Shown here one piece after another: positions 1 through 8,276 of a stretch of 64,000 nucleotides of DNA; within the stretch, counting starts at the first letter, position 1, and each line of letters opens with the position of its first letter. The notes beneath the pieces were generated by a model. That model worked only from the letters and a program-made list of their open reading frames with translations. It was not told the origin of the DNA and made no database searches. The translations under genes were made by a program, and so were the position numbers. Source of the DNA: JAFGXT01 sp963677165. GTDB taxonomy: Bacteria; Verrucomicrobiota; Lentisphaeria; Victivallales; SZUA-371. The stretch covers positions 992,001 through 1,056,000 of the forward strand of contig CAXXSX010000002.1 in NCBI GenBank assembly GCA_963677165.2. Direction: 5' to 3'.

Positions 1-1302
1 GACAAATATTTTGGTCATCAGTGCTAGTTCATTTGCTTTTCTATCAATATCGCAATCCGTTTCCAATATCTCATTAATGCCGATTACAACCGCTTCATAG
101 AGAGGGGTTGAAGGAAGATTATATCCGCAAATAAGTTTGGTTGATTCCTTTAAAATCACTTGATCTTTTCCGGAGTTTTTATCCAGTGATTTCTCTGCAG
201 AGGACAGACGGATCGGAATCCCATATTTCTTTTCTGCCAGAAAGTTCTGGAATTTTTCAGAGAGCAGCAATTTTGCCAGAGTTGCCGCCGAAGCCGTGTC
301 GGCACACTCTTTTCTGACACAGAAAATATCGGTTGCCTGTAAAGTCCTGTCGCAACCGTTTTCAAATGCGGGCAAAGGAGCAACATCCCAATCCTCAAAA
401 CCTGCATTATTCATAATAGGAATAATTTCGCGCGGATGGATCTGGAACGGTGAATTACCTTTTATAAACTCTTCAAAATAATTCAGTTCAGGATTATATT
501 TTATATGATTGTTTCTCAGCATTGAGCGAATTTTTTGCAACGCATCCAGAGTTTTTGGGGAGTTGATCGCAACCGTTCCATCATTTTTAATGATCTTTCC
601 ACCGTTACGGAAAATAAAATTCATCCAGTAAAAAGCCTCCGGCACCCAATTCAAAATTTTGTCAGAGGGAGTTGTATTAGATAGAAGATTGATGCTTCTC
701 TGGAAATCATTCCAGGTCCAGTTTTCATGCGGCATTTCGCATCCGGCATCTTTGAGCAGTTTCGGATTATAAAACATCAGCCAGGGAGAATAAATAATCG
801 GAATTCCCATGAGTTTATTATCCACAAAACACGCCCTGAACGGTTCTCGCGCAAACTGTTCTCTATTCCCGGAAATCGCCGCAAACATATCGGTCATCGG
901 CATATATTCGTCATGATGAGCCTGCAGCCAGCCTGTAGTACGAATCTCAAACATTCCGTGATGAAATCCGGATACAATTCGAAGATGCGGAAGTTGTTCC
1001 GCCAGTTCTTCGGTAAGAAACTGCTTGTAAGGTAACTCATATTTCGGATCAAATAGAAATACATTACGCTGAAGAATTCTGCTACGCCAGTTTTTATTTA
1101 CATATACGCCGTGACGGGGAACTTTGTAGAGTGCGCCCTCATTCGACAATGATTCAACCGCACTCTGGACAATCAATAAAGAAATGCCGGTTGATTCTGA
1201 AATTTCTCTGGTTGTCGGCAGTTTCTCGCCTCCGCCAACATATCCGTTTTCTATTTTATCCAGAATCCAGTTGCGTACAATTGTAAGTTTGTCCGGCTTC
1301 AT
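1..1302 (-). CDS. GntR-type DNA-binding domain fused to extracellular-type solute-binding domain (partial, runs off the window)
   Basis: The reading frame stays open from an ATG at 1302 to the window edge (434 codons, no stop), so the C-terminus is missing. Residues 1-70 form a GntR winged helix-turn-helix (LPTTREISESTGIS, then VQSAVESLSNEGALYKVPRHG). Residues 80-434 resemble a type 1 sugar-binding protein of ABC importers, with the typical GIPIIYSPWLMFYNPKLL stretch near residue 170. There is no signal peptide, because the HTH is at the extreme N-terminus, so the binding domain should act in the cytoplasm as a ligand sensor. GGAG lies 6 nt before the ATG. The gene is divergent from a LacI regulator and next to glycosidase genes. 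Inferred role: sugar-responsive transcription factor for this locus. The domain assignment is by eye. Confidence 0.85.
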   Translation of the reverse strand, partial: MKPDKLTIVRNWILDKIENGYVGGGEKLPTTREISESTGISLLIVQSAVESLSNEGALYKVPRHGVYVNKNWRSRILQRNVFLFDPKYELPYKQFLTEELAEQLPHLRIVSGFHHGMFEIRTTGWLQAHHDEYMPMTDMFAAISGNREQFAREPFRACFVDNKLMGIPIIYSPWLMFYNPKLLKDAGCEMPHENWTWNDFQRSINLLSNTTPSDKILNWVPEAFYWMNFIFRNGGKIIKNDGTVAINSPKTLDALQKIRSMLRNNHIKYNPELNYFEEFIKGNSPFQIHPREIIPIMNNAGFEDWDVAPLPAFENGCDRTLQATDIFCVRKECADTASAATLAKLLLSEKFQNFLAEKKYGIPIRLSSAEKSLDKNSGKDQVILKESTKLICGYNLPSTPLYEAVVIGINEILETDCDIDRKANELALMTKIFV

Positions 1303-1321
1303 TCTTTCTCCGGTGTATTAG

Positions 1322-1340
1322 TCACTGATTAATTCACTGA
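1322..1340. promoter_or_regulatory. Direct repeat downstream of the GntR-SBP promoter, candidate operator
   Basis: The heptamer TCACTGA occurs at 1322-1328 and again at 1334-1340, a 12-bp spacing. It sits between the -10 box and the start codon of the minus-strand regulator, where a repressor would block transcription. The bound protein is unknown. Confidence 0.4.
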
Positions 1341-1341
1341 T

Positions 1342-1370
1342 ATTATAGCGGAACAAATCTCATTTGTCAA
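1342..1370 (-). promoter_or_regulatory. Consensus sigma70 promoter for the GntR-SBP gene
   Basis: Read on the minus strand, TTGACA (1370-1365) and TATAAT (1347-1342) are separated by exactly 17 nt, a perfect match to the housekeeping consensus. The start codon lies about 40 nt downstream of the -10 box. Confidence 0.8.
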
Positions 1371-1468
1371 CCATCCAGGGAAAGAAATATATCCCATATT
1401 TTTTAGAGAGAAGATATATATTTTTTTTAGAGAAAAGAGATATTTTTTGAAAAAAACATATATGGATA

Positions 1469-1497
1469 TTGACACCGAAAGCATTATCCACTATAAT
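1469..1497 (+). promoter_or_regulatory. Consensus sigma70 promoter for the LacI gene
   Basis: TTGACA (1469-1474) and TATAAT (1492-1497) are spaced by 17 nt, again a perfect consensus. This places the transcript start near 1504 and rules out translation starts upstream of it. Confidence 0.85.
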
Positions 1498-1518
1498 AAG
1501 TTTAACGTTCAACTTATT
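1495..1518. promoter_or_regulatory. 24-bp near-perfect palindrome, probable LacI-family autoregulatory operator
   Basis: AATAAGTT-N8-AACTTATT. The central 8 bp are also almost symmetrical, with only one mismatched pair over 24 bp. It overlaps the 3' part of the -10 box and the expected transcription start, the classic position for repression of the lacI-type gene 20 nt downstream. Confidence 0.75.
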
Positions 1519-1537
1519 TGTCAACAAGGAATCATAT

Positions 1538-2605
1538 ATGCACAAGATGAGCAAAAAAGGAGCTTCACTACGCGACATTGCAAAAGCAACCGGACTGTCG
1601 ATTACAACAGTATCAAAGGTATTGAATAATGCTTCCGGTTCAGCAGTGAGCGAAGAAAAAAGCAATCTCATCCTCAAAGTAGCCGGTGAGCTTAATTACC
1701 GGCCCAATCGCATGGCAAAATTCCTTGAAAGCGGAAAGACAATGCAAATAGCTTACGTAATTCCGCATATGTTCTTTACCAACTATTCATCCCGTGCTTC
1801 ATTTTCCCAGATCATGGAAATTTATGCTGGAGCTGTTGAATATCTGGCTCAACATAATTATATGACAAACCTGATCTTTTCTCCTCCTGGTAATGAACAG
1901 GATTTTCTCCGTTCGACGCTGCTTTCTCAACGTAGTGTGGATGGAGTCATCATATTTTCGGGCGATAAAGAACTGGATATGGTAAATGAATTCAAGGCTA
2001 TGAACATACCGGTTGTCACGTATGACTGGCGCGGTCCGCAATACCAGATCAGCTCGGTTGAAGAAACCCCTATGGCTGGAGTCATGCAAGCCGTTAAATT
2101 TTTAAAGGAGGCCGGACATACGAAGGCCGGATATCTTTCATTCAGTGATGAGACCCGCGGCCACCAGGCCGTATTGCGTACCGATGTAATTGCTGATATG
2201 TGTAAGGCAAATGGAATTGAAATATTGCCGGAATTCGTTAGTTCATATATAGATGAAACAGACGCCTATCTCAAAACTCAAAAACTCTTCAAGAAAAATA
2301 AAGAACACCCAACTATAATATTTTATCCTTCTGATCACTCCGCCATGATGGGGATCAGAGGACTGCTGGATATGGGAATCAGGGTCCCGGAAGACGTCAG
2401 CGTTATTGGTTTTGATAATGCTCCATTTAATATAAATTCGGTAGTTCCTCTTGCCACAATCGAAGTTCCCCGTCGCAAGATGGGGGAAAATGGTGCAAGT
2501 CTGTTACTTGAAATGATTGATAATCCACAGCAGAATGAGGTTAAAACCGTTAGCATACACACTGAATTCATAAAGAATGCTTCTGTTGGTATCTGCAAAA
2601 AATAA
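1538..2605 (+). CDS. LacI family transcriptional regulator
   Basis: A 355-residue sugar-responsive repressor. The N-terminal HTH (SLRDIAKATGLSITTVSKVLNN, about residues 8-29) is diagnostic of LacI/GalR, and it is followed by a periplasmic-binding-fold effector domain with the usual late motif (VPEDVSVIGFDNAP). An upstream in-frame ATG at 1469 lies inside the promoter. The start at 1538, preceded by AAGGA, puts the HTH at the N-terminus at the normal family length. The palindrome at its promoter suggests autoregulation. It is transcribed toward a pseudopilin-glycosidase cluster and away from the GntR fusion, so it probably controls this glycan locus. The effector sugar cannot be read from sequence. 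Confidence 0.93.
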   Translation: MHKMSKKGASLRDIAKATGLSITTVSKVLNNASGSAVSEEKSNLILKVAGELNYRPNRMAKFLESGKTMQIAYVIPHMFFTNYSSRASFSQIMEIYAGAVEYLAQHNYMTNLIFSPPGNEQDFLRSTLLSQRSVDGVIIFSGDKELDMVNEFKAMNIPVVTYDWRGPQYQISSVEETPMAGVMQAVKFLKEAGHTKAGYLSFSDETRGHQAVLRTDVIADMCKANGIEILPEFVSSYIDETDAYLKTQKLFKKNKEHPTIIFYPSDHSAMMGIRGLLDMGIRVPEDVSVIGFDNAPFNINSVVPLATIEVPRRKMGENGASLLLEMIDNPQQNEVKTVSIHTEFIKNASVGICKK

Positions 2606-2659
2606 ACAATAGATTAGTGATGAAAATCAATAATACAGAACAAGGAGAAAGAAAAAAAT

Positions 2660-2716
2660 ATGCTTAAAAGACAAACACGCTGTACAACTATTCATGAAAA
2701 TCATTTAACCAAATAA
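2660..2716 (+). CDS. Possible 18-residue small ORF or leader peptide
   Basis: A purine-rich AAGGAGAAAG lies about 9 nt before an ATG that opens 18 codons (MLKRQTRCTTIHENHLTK) ending 19 nt before the next gene. The ribosome site is better than needed for chance, but there is no homology to lean on. It could be a leader peptide or fortuitous. Confidence 0.3.
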   Translation: MLKRQTRCTTIHENHLTK

Positions 2717-2735
2717 GACACTTAGGAGAAAGGAC

Positions 2736-3449
2736 ATGAGGAAAAAACAATTCACACTTATAGAGCTCTTAGTTGTAATTGCAATCATAGCTATTCTGGC
2801 AGCAATGCTGCTTCCGGCATTGGGAAAGGCTCGCGAGCGCGCCCGGGCAATGAACTGTCTGAACAATATGAAGCAACTAGCCAACGGAGTTCATATGTAT
2901 GTTCTTGAGAACGATGACTGCCTCTTTAAAACTAATTATGACTCATCAGACAATGGTAAGTTCTGGTATTATGCTGTTTATGACGTTCTGGGAAAGGATA
3001 TCACGAAAGAAGCACCAAAAAGTTTCAGCAACATCTTCTGGTGTACTGACGACCCGACTTCAAGGCTTTCAGATTATAGTGCACCATTGGCTTTCGCTTA
3101 CCAATATATCAGCTATGGGTTTAATATTTTTAATTTTCCAGGAATAAAGGTAACCAAAATCAGAAGACCTTCCGAAAAAGTTGTTGTGGCAGAGACAGCC
3201 ATCGGCGGCCTTAATTCCAATCGTGGATATGGACGGTGCTGCAGTTATTATACAGCAAGTACAACTTACTGGCCAGCCGCCACCAGGCACAATGGGGCTT
3301 GCAGTGTTATGTGGATAGACGGACATGTGAGCGCAGTAAAATCTCCGACAGGAGCATCCCAGGGGTTGTACCAGACAGATGTGTTGGGAACTCGGGGATG
3401 GTGGGAAACCACCGGCTCAACCAACAATAACTGGGTAGTATCTCCATAA
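2736..3449 (+). CDS. Prepilin-type N-terminal methylation protein with H-X9-DG tail
   Basis: A 237-residue protein. Residues 4-30 hold a type IV prepilin-like leader and hydrophobic helix (KQFTLIELLVVIAIIAILAA); the conserved Glu follows the expected cleavage site. The C-terminus has RHNG...MWIDGHV, where His and Asp-Gly are nine residues apart: the H-X9-DG motif of a pseudopilin-like family expanded in Planctomycetes and Lentisphaerae. Such proteins are presumed to be exported and processed by the type II/IV prepilin machinery, but their function is largely unknown. GGAGAAAGG precedes the ATG. Its position between a LacI gene and a secreted glycosidase suggests a role in surface handling of a glycan or in secretion. 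Confidence 0.9.
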   Translation: MRKKQFTLIELLVVIAIIAILAAMLLPALGKARERARAMNCLNNMKQLANGVHMYVLENDDCLFKTNYDSSDNGKFWYYAVYDVLGKDITKEAPKSFSNIFWCTDDPTSRLSDYSAPLAFAYQYISYGFNIFNFPGIKVTKIRRPSEKVVVAETAIGGLNSNRGYGRCCSYYTASTTYWPAATRHNGACSVMWIDGHVSAVKSPTGASQGLYQTDVLGTRGWWETTGSTNNNWVVSP

Positions 3450-3513
3450 ACCCGTACTGTATTACTACACGCTGAAACCAAATAAACATATTTAGGAAAA
3501 GGTTAATATATTC

Positions 3514-5829
3514 ATGTATTTTAAATTAAAAATAATGATACTAACATTAGTAATGTTGCTGTTCGCCGGGATGATTTCCGCTGCTGAAACCGCCGAATAC
3601 TCCATGCCGTATTCGCTGGATCCGGCAAAATGGCAATTCAGTAACGGTGGAGAATTCCCCGGTGCAGTGGGGAGCCTGACGCTTGATTCCTCCTCCGGTG
3701 GATTAACAATATCCTACGACTTTACCGCTGGCGGCAGATATGTGGCGGTGTATCCTAAACTTACATACTCCTCACACGTTAAAGGGATTAATTTCAAAAT
3801 AAAAACAGATTCACAATGTCGCGTCAATTACCGTGTTTTTGATGCCAATAGCCGCATTTTTCAGGGAAAACCTTATCCCCTCAAATCTGGAGAGAATTCA
3901 TTCTCCTGTAGTGTCATGGGGCCATGGTCGAGTTCATGGAGCGGCAAAAAGATTTCCAATCCAACCAATCCAGCCCGTATTCAATTAATGGTCCTTCCCG
4001 GCAAGGACAAAAAAGGTTCTATAGTTATTGATAAATGCGAAGTAGTGACGGACCAGCCACCACAGAGCAACGTAATCGGACAAGATGTGTCATTTTCCGG
4101 ATGCGGATGGAATTTTTCAGCCATATGGGAAGGTTCCCTGTCTGGTCCGGTTCTTAAAGTTACTGCCGAAAATATTAATGGCAATGACCTTTATGTTGCT
4201 CTGGACTTCCCGGAAATGAGACGCAATACCGTATGGCGTACCCGTCTTGACTCCAAAAAGCAACAGCAGGTATTCTCATATTCTCCACCGCTGAAAAATG
4301 GTGGAAATCCGAATAATATCTATCGGATTACCGGAACATTTACCAATCACAAAGGCAGTACGCTGAAGCAGGAGTTTGTCCTTACTGGCAATAATGCATC
4401 TAAAGATGATCTCGGCTATCCGAAAAGCAGTCGCAATATTGTAACATCCGGATTTGGAGTATGCACTCATTTCTGTCATGCCACACCTGTCTGGAAAGAT
4501 TATGCTTTCGCGCTCAAGATGATTGACTCTGCCGGACTGAAATGGATTCGTGACGGAAACCGAGTTCTGAAAGGAAAAGATGGTAAGTACCATGTCCGAA
4601 AATATGATCTGGACTGGATGAAAAAAGCGCAAAAACATAATATTAACACCATAGCCTATATCGCAATCGAAGAGAAAATACCCTTGAAAGAATTCAAAAG
4701 GATGGTTACAGCCTGGGCTCGGGAAACAAAGGGTATCGTCAACGTCTTCGAACTTGGGAACGAACCAAACAACTGGGGCGGCTGGCGTCAGAAATTTGGA
4801 GGTCCATGGAACGCAAAGGAAAAGGACAATTCAACCTCTCCCTGGGTAAAGGAGCATATTAAATACATTAACATGGCGGCTGATGCCATAAAAGAGGTTC
4901 GTCCAGATTCAAAGGTAATCGCGCTGAGTGCTCCAAGTTGTGTAAACTTCCGCTATATGACTCTCGGTCTGACAAAGAATCTTGACGGCATCGCGGACCA
5001 TCCCTATGGTTATTCTCTGCCGCCGGAACAGGTGCCGTGGGGTGGAGCCGAACAGGAAAAACGCGACGGGGTAAGAGTTGGCGATGACAAACATACGTTC
5101 AAGGGTCTGATAGAGGCATACATCGAACATGGAAAACGTACCGGTCAGATCCGTTCGTTGTGGCTAACAGAGTTTGGTTTCTCAACTTACTGGTTTGACG
5201 GCAAAAACGAAAAGGGTATTTATCTCGGCTACAGCGAACAGGCTCAGGCGGCATATATTGTCCGACGTTTTATTGAGGGGGCTGCTCTTCCTGGAGTCAG
5301 GGTCTCAACTTTGTATGACTTCATTGATGACTATAGCTCCGTATGGAATAACGCAGAGGCCAATTTCGGTATAGTTCGTACTGATTTCAGTCCCAAACCG
5401 TCATACTACGCTGTCCAGCATATGGCATCGTTATTCGATGGCTATAAGTACGCGAAAAACATCAGGATAAAAGTGGAAAAGCAGCCGCTGCACCGGGCAG
5501 CCGGAGCAACCGTACTAGTAAAGGACTGGGATAAAGCCTCAATCATGTCTGAAAGCGATGTAAGAACATATGCCTTTGCATCTCGTAAGGCAAAAAGCCC
5601 GTTGATGCTGGCGGTATGGTCATCACTGCCTTTCCGCGCCGAGACCAACAACCGGGCCTGTACCATCAGGCTCAAAAATATGGCCGGATTTGCGAAGAAT
5701 CCTGTCGCTGTTGATGTAATAACCGGAATTAGTTTTGATGTTCCGGTCAGAACGAATGGAAAAGACCTGGTCTTTGAAAACCTGATTATCAAAAATCATC
5801 CAATTGTTATAAAGTTTTATAAAGAATAA
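3514..5829 (+). CDS. Secreted clan GH-A glycoside hydrolase
   Basis: A 771-residue protein with a signal peptide (hydrophobic residues 6-20, probable cleavage after MISAA). Residues 25-290 are beta-rich, resembling one or two carbohydrate-binding-like modules. Residues 300-640 look like a TIM-barrel of clan GH-A, with a likely acid/base Glu417 in ELGNEPNNWGG and a likely nucleophile Glu553 in LWLTEFGF. The family could be GH39- or GH5-like, and the substrate cannot be assigned. The gene lies between a prepilin-like protein and a cytoplasmic GH29-like enzyme, so it probably performs the outer depolymerising step, and its products are completed inside the cell. The C-terminal 120 residues form another beta domain typical of such barrels. 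Confidence 0.85.
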   Translation: MYFKLKIMILTLVMLLFAGMISAAETAEYSMPYSLDPAKWQFSNGGEFPGAVGSLTLDSSSGGLTISYDFTAGGRYVAVYPKLTYSSHVKGINFKIKTDSQCRVNYRVFDANSRIFQGKPYPLKSGENSFSCSVMGPWSSSWSGKKISNPTNPARIQLMVLPGKDKKGSIVIDKCEVVTDQPPQSNVIGQDVSFSGCGWNFSAIWEGSLSGPVLKVTAENINGNDLYVALDFPEMRRNTVWRTRLDSKKQQQVFSYSPPLKNGGNPNNIYRITGTFTNHKGSTLKQEFVLTGNNASKDDLGYPKSSRNIVTSGFGVCTHFCHATPVWKDYAFALKMIDSAGLKWIRDGNRVLKGKDGKYHVRKYDLDWMKKAQKHNINTIAYIAIEEKIPLKEFKRMVTAWARETKGIVNVFELGNEPNNWGGWRQKFGGPWNAKEKDNSTSPWVKEHIKYINMAADAIKEVRPDSKVIALSAPSCVNFRYMTLGLTKNLDGIADHPYGYSLPPEQVPWGGAEQEKRDGVRVGDDKHTFKGLIEAYIEHGKRTGQIRSLWLTEFGFSTYWFDGKNEKGIYLGYSEQAQAAYIVRRFIEGAALPGVRVSTLYDFIDDYSSVWNNAEANFGIVRTDFSPKPSYYAVQHMASLFDGYKYAKNIRIKVEKQPLHRAAGATVLVKDWDKASIMSESDVRTYAFASRKAKSPLMLAVWSSLPFRAETNNRACTIRLKNMAGFAKNPVAVDVITGISFDVPVRTNGKDLVFENLIIKNHPIVIKFYKE

Positions 5830-5853
5830 TTGTTCAAGAGAGAAATAGGAAGT

Positions 5854-6873
5854 ATGAATACAGTTAATTCAGAATGGATGCGTGGAAAGCGCGGCTTGAT
5901 GGTACATTATTTACTGCCGGAAATGTGGGATGAGGAAGGCAGGAAATTTGATGACATCAATGAAGGAGCAGAACAGTTCCAGCTGGACCGGTTCATGACT
6001 GATTTTGACTCTACAGGCAGTGAATGGCTGATTTTTACCTTTGGTCAAAATTCCGGGTATTACTGCTCGCCCAATCCGGTAATAGACAAGTATGCCGGAG
6101 AAGGACATTGTTCTGAACGTGACATCATGATGGAAATTGCACAGGAGTTAAAGCGCAGAGGTAAAAAACTAATTGCCTATCTGCCATGCGAAATCAACGC
6201 AAACACCTCCATGCACACTGGATTTCTCTGGAATACTGAACCTGGTTCCGCTCAGATCGAATTCCAAAAACGTTATCTGGAGGCAATAACTTTCTGGGCA
6301 GAAAAGTTTGGGGACCTTTTTGCCGGATGGTGGTTTGACGGGTGCTATCCCTGGGACGCATTCAATAATAAGTTTATGCTTTGGAATGAATGGTTTCATG
6401 CCGCAAGGGCAGGTAATCCAAATGCTCTGGTCACCTTCAACGACGGATGTTTCTGTACGGATTACACTGTTCCTATTCGTCCGGATTTCGATTATTTTGC
6501 CGGGGAAGCAACCGCACTGTACGACTCCGGGCCTCAGCTGGCAAATGAATTGAAAAAGTTTGTTCCTGCTTCAGAGTTTATTCCGGGAACCCAATGCAGA
6601 TGGCAGTGTCTGGTTTCAATTGACGCCTTATGGAAACATCGTGCTCAATTAGGAGACTGGCTGCCGCCAGAACACCGCTTCATTGACTCCTCAACTCTTG
6701 AGCTGGGAGAAATGGAGCCGCCCATATACACTGCGGATGAACTGAATAAACTAATAGACAGCTTTTGTTCTCTCGGGGGTGCTGTTACTCTCAACGCCGG
6801 AATATTCCTCAATGGCGGACTGGGAAGTAAAACTGTAGCTTTATTAAAGGAATTAACAGTAAGGAATCAATAA
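5854..6873 (+). CDS. Cytoplasmic GH29-like (alpha-L-fucosidase fold) enzyme
   Basis: 339 residues with no signal peptide. The fold pattern matches the GH29 barrel: LMVHYLLPEMW at the start, then GSEWLIFTFGQNSGYY where classical fucosidases have a similar strand, and FAGWWFDGCYPWD with Asp162 where the family's nucleophile Asp lies. It is shorter than typical fucosidases (about 450 residues) and lacks a C-terminal beta domain. A TTG at 5830 gives a longer frame; ATG 5854 with AGGAAGT is preferred. The gene follows the secreted glycosidase by 24 nt and is followed by an oxidoreductase after 1 nt, so the three are probably co-transcribed. Sugar specificity is uncertain. Confidence 0.75.
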   Translation: MNTVNSEWMRGKRGLMVHYLLPEMWDEEGRKFDDINEGAEQFQLDRFMTDFDSTGSEWLIFTFGQNSGYYCSPNPVIDKYAGEGHCSERDIMMEIAQELKRRGKKLIAYLPCEINANTSMHTGFLWNTEPGSAQIEFQKRYLEAITFWAEKFGDLFAGWWFDGCYPWDAFNNKFMLWNEWFHAARAGNPNALVTFNDGCFCTDYTVPIRPDFDYFAGEATALYDSGPQLANELKKFVPASEFIPGTQCRWQCLVSIDALWKHRAQLGDWLPPEHRFIDSSTLELGEMEPPIYTADELNKLIDSFCSLGGAVTLNAGIFLNGGLGSKTVALLKELTVRNQ

Positions 6874-6874
6874 A

Positions 6875-8092
6875 ATGAACTTTATAAAAAAATATGATGT
6901 TGTCATTGCCGGTGGAGGCGTTGCCGGGGCAGCGGCAGCTTTGGCCTCGGCAAGGCGGGGAGCCCAAACCGCGCTGATAGAAAAAACCGTGCTGGTCGGG
7001 GGACTTGCAACATCCGGGCTTATTAACGGCTATCTCCCGCTATGCGATGGAAATGGTACTCAAGTCTCTTTTGGAATTGCGGAAGAGTTTTTTAAGGCCA
7101 GTATTAAATATGGAGTCGGAGATGTACCCGACAAATGGAAAGACAGTTCCGGTAATATTTCCAAATCGGGCAGCCGTTATCAGGCGGTATTTTCCCCTGC
7201 CTCATTCGCTCTCGCCCTGGATGAATTGTTAATTGATGCCAATGTTGATCTCTGGTTGGATACCGTGGTATGTAAGACTGTAACACAGGAACAAAGAATC
7301 ACGGCTGTTGAAGTCAGTAACAAAAGCGGATATGGTCAGATTCATGCAAAATGTTTTATTGATGCAACTGGTGACGCAGATTTGGCATTTCTAGCCGGTG
7401 TTAATTGTCCACAGGAAGACAATGCCATTGCTTATTGGGCAATTGAAGCCAATGAAAAGAAAACCGAAGAAAATCTGTCTATGTTTAAATACGGCTGTTC
7501 CTGCGACCAAACAATGGGGCAACCTCAAATAAATGGGAAAGTCGTGTCTGATTTTGTTCTTGCCGGTAGAAATATCTACCGCAAGCATCTGGCAGAACAA
7601 TACCAGAACAACAAGTCCAACCGAACTACAAGGTTTCCGCTAGCCCTGCCAACCATGGCGCAGCTACGGATGACCAGAAGAATCGACGGGCTTTTCACTT
7701 TGGAAGACGGAATGGAATGGAATTCTTTTCATGACTCCATTGGGCTTGTCGCGGACTGGAGGAAGTCCGGTTATGTCTGGGAGGTTCCATATCGTTCACT
7801 GCTGCCCAGTGAACTTAAAGGCCTGTTAGCCGCCGGACGCTGCATATCATCTGCCGGAGACGCCTGGGATGTTATGCGGGTTATTCCTGCTGCCGCTGTA
7901 ACAGGAGAAGCAGCCGGAGTCGCAGCCGCACTGGCCGCCCAAAAAGGAATTTGCCCCGATGAACTCGACATTAATGCGGTTCAGAATGAACTCCGCTACG
8001 GCAGTGGACTACCGCTGCACTTTGCAGACATAGGGCTCGACAACAAAAAGAACGAAATGGTTGAAGCTCCTGAACTTGTTGCCGAAGTATAA
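6875..8092 (+). CDS. FAD-dependent oxidoreductase (FAD_oxidored family)
   Basis: 405 residues. A Rossmann dinucleotide-binding motif opens the protein (VVIAGGGVAGAAAALASARR, residues 9-28), followed by an acidic strand end (TALIEK) that would hold the FAD ribose. GGLATSGLINGYLPL is typical of the FAD_oxidored family often found in saccharide loci of PVC bacteria. A second FAD contact (GLLAAGRCISS...AAAVTGEAAGVAAALA) lies near residues 310-355. Start ATG 6875 lies 1 nt after the upstream gene. Family members are proposed to oxidise sugar or hydroxy-acid intermediates; the exact substrate is not known. It is the last gene before a strong hairpin. Confidence 0.85.
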   Translation: MNFIKKYDVVIAGGGVAGAAAALASARRGAQTALIEKTVLVGGLATSGLINGYLPLCDGNGTQVSFGIAEEFFKASIKYGVGDVPDKWKDSSGNISKSGSRYQAVFSPASFALALDELLIDANVDLWLDTVVCKTVTQEQRITAVEVSNKSGYGQIHAKCFIDATGDADLAFLAGVNCPQEDNAIAYWAIEANEKKTEENLSMFKYGCSCDQTMGQPQINGKVVSDFVLAGRNIYRKHLAEQYQNNKSNRTTRFPLALPTMAQLRMTRRIDGLFTLEDGMEWNSFHDSIGLVADWRKSGYVWEVPYRSLLPSELKGLLAAGRCISSAGDAWDVMRVIPAAAVTGEAAGVAAALAAQKGICPDELDINAVQNELRYGSGLPLHFADIGLDNKKNEMVEAPELVAEV

Positions 8093-8108
8093 AACAATCA
8101 ATCCCCCT

Positions 8109-8142
8109 TGCCGGAGATATGGTATCAAACCATGCTCCGGCA
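8109..8142 (+). terminator. Strong hairpin after the glycan operon
   Basis: TGCCGGAG pairs perfectly with CTCCGGCA, and an inner ATGGT/ACCAT extension closes on a small loop. There is no long T tract after it, so it may be a terminator of limited efficiency or a 3'-stabilising structure. Confidence 0.55.
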
Positions 8143-8240
8143 CTTGTTAATATTCGGCGGCAAAACAAATAAAATTCCAAATTTATTATAAAGCTAACGG
8201 AGTTCTGCTCAGCGTCTAACATACTGGCGTTAAGGTTTCT

Positions 8241-8262
8241 ATATCGTAATAATTAACGATAT
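8241..8262. promoter_or_regulatory. Inverted repeat just upstream of plcP
   Basis: ATATCGT-N8-ACGATAT, ending 14 nt before the start codon. It could be an operator or a leader hairpin. No Pho-box-like direct repeats were found in the 184 bp upstream. Confidence 0.35.
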
Positions 8263-8276
8263 CAGGAATTCTAAGG

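Noticed and set aside
1469..1537. N-terminal extension of the LacI gene from the upstream ATG-like start
   Set aside because: It begins inside the -35 box of a perfect promoter and runs through the operator; ATG 1538 has a ribosome site and gives the normal HTH position.
8143..8276. Pho box for the plcP operon
   Set aside because: I looked for two CTGTCAT-like direct repeats with 11-bp spacing and found none; only a short inverted repeat is present.
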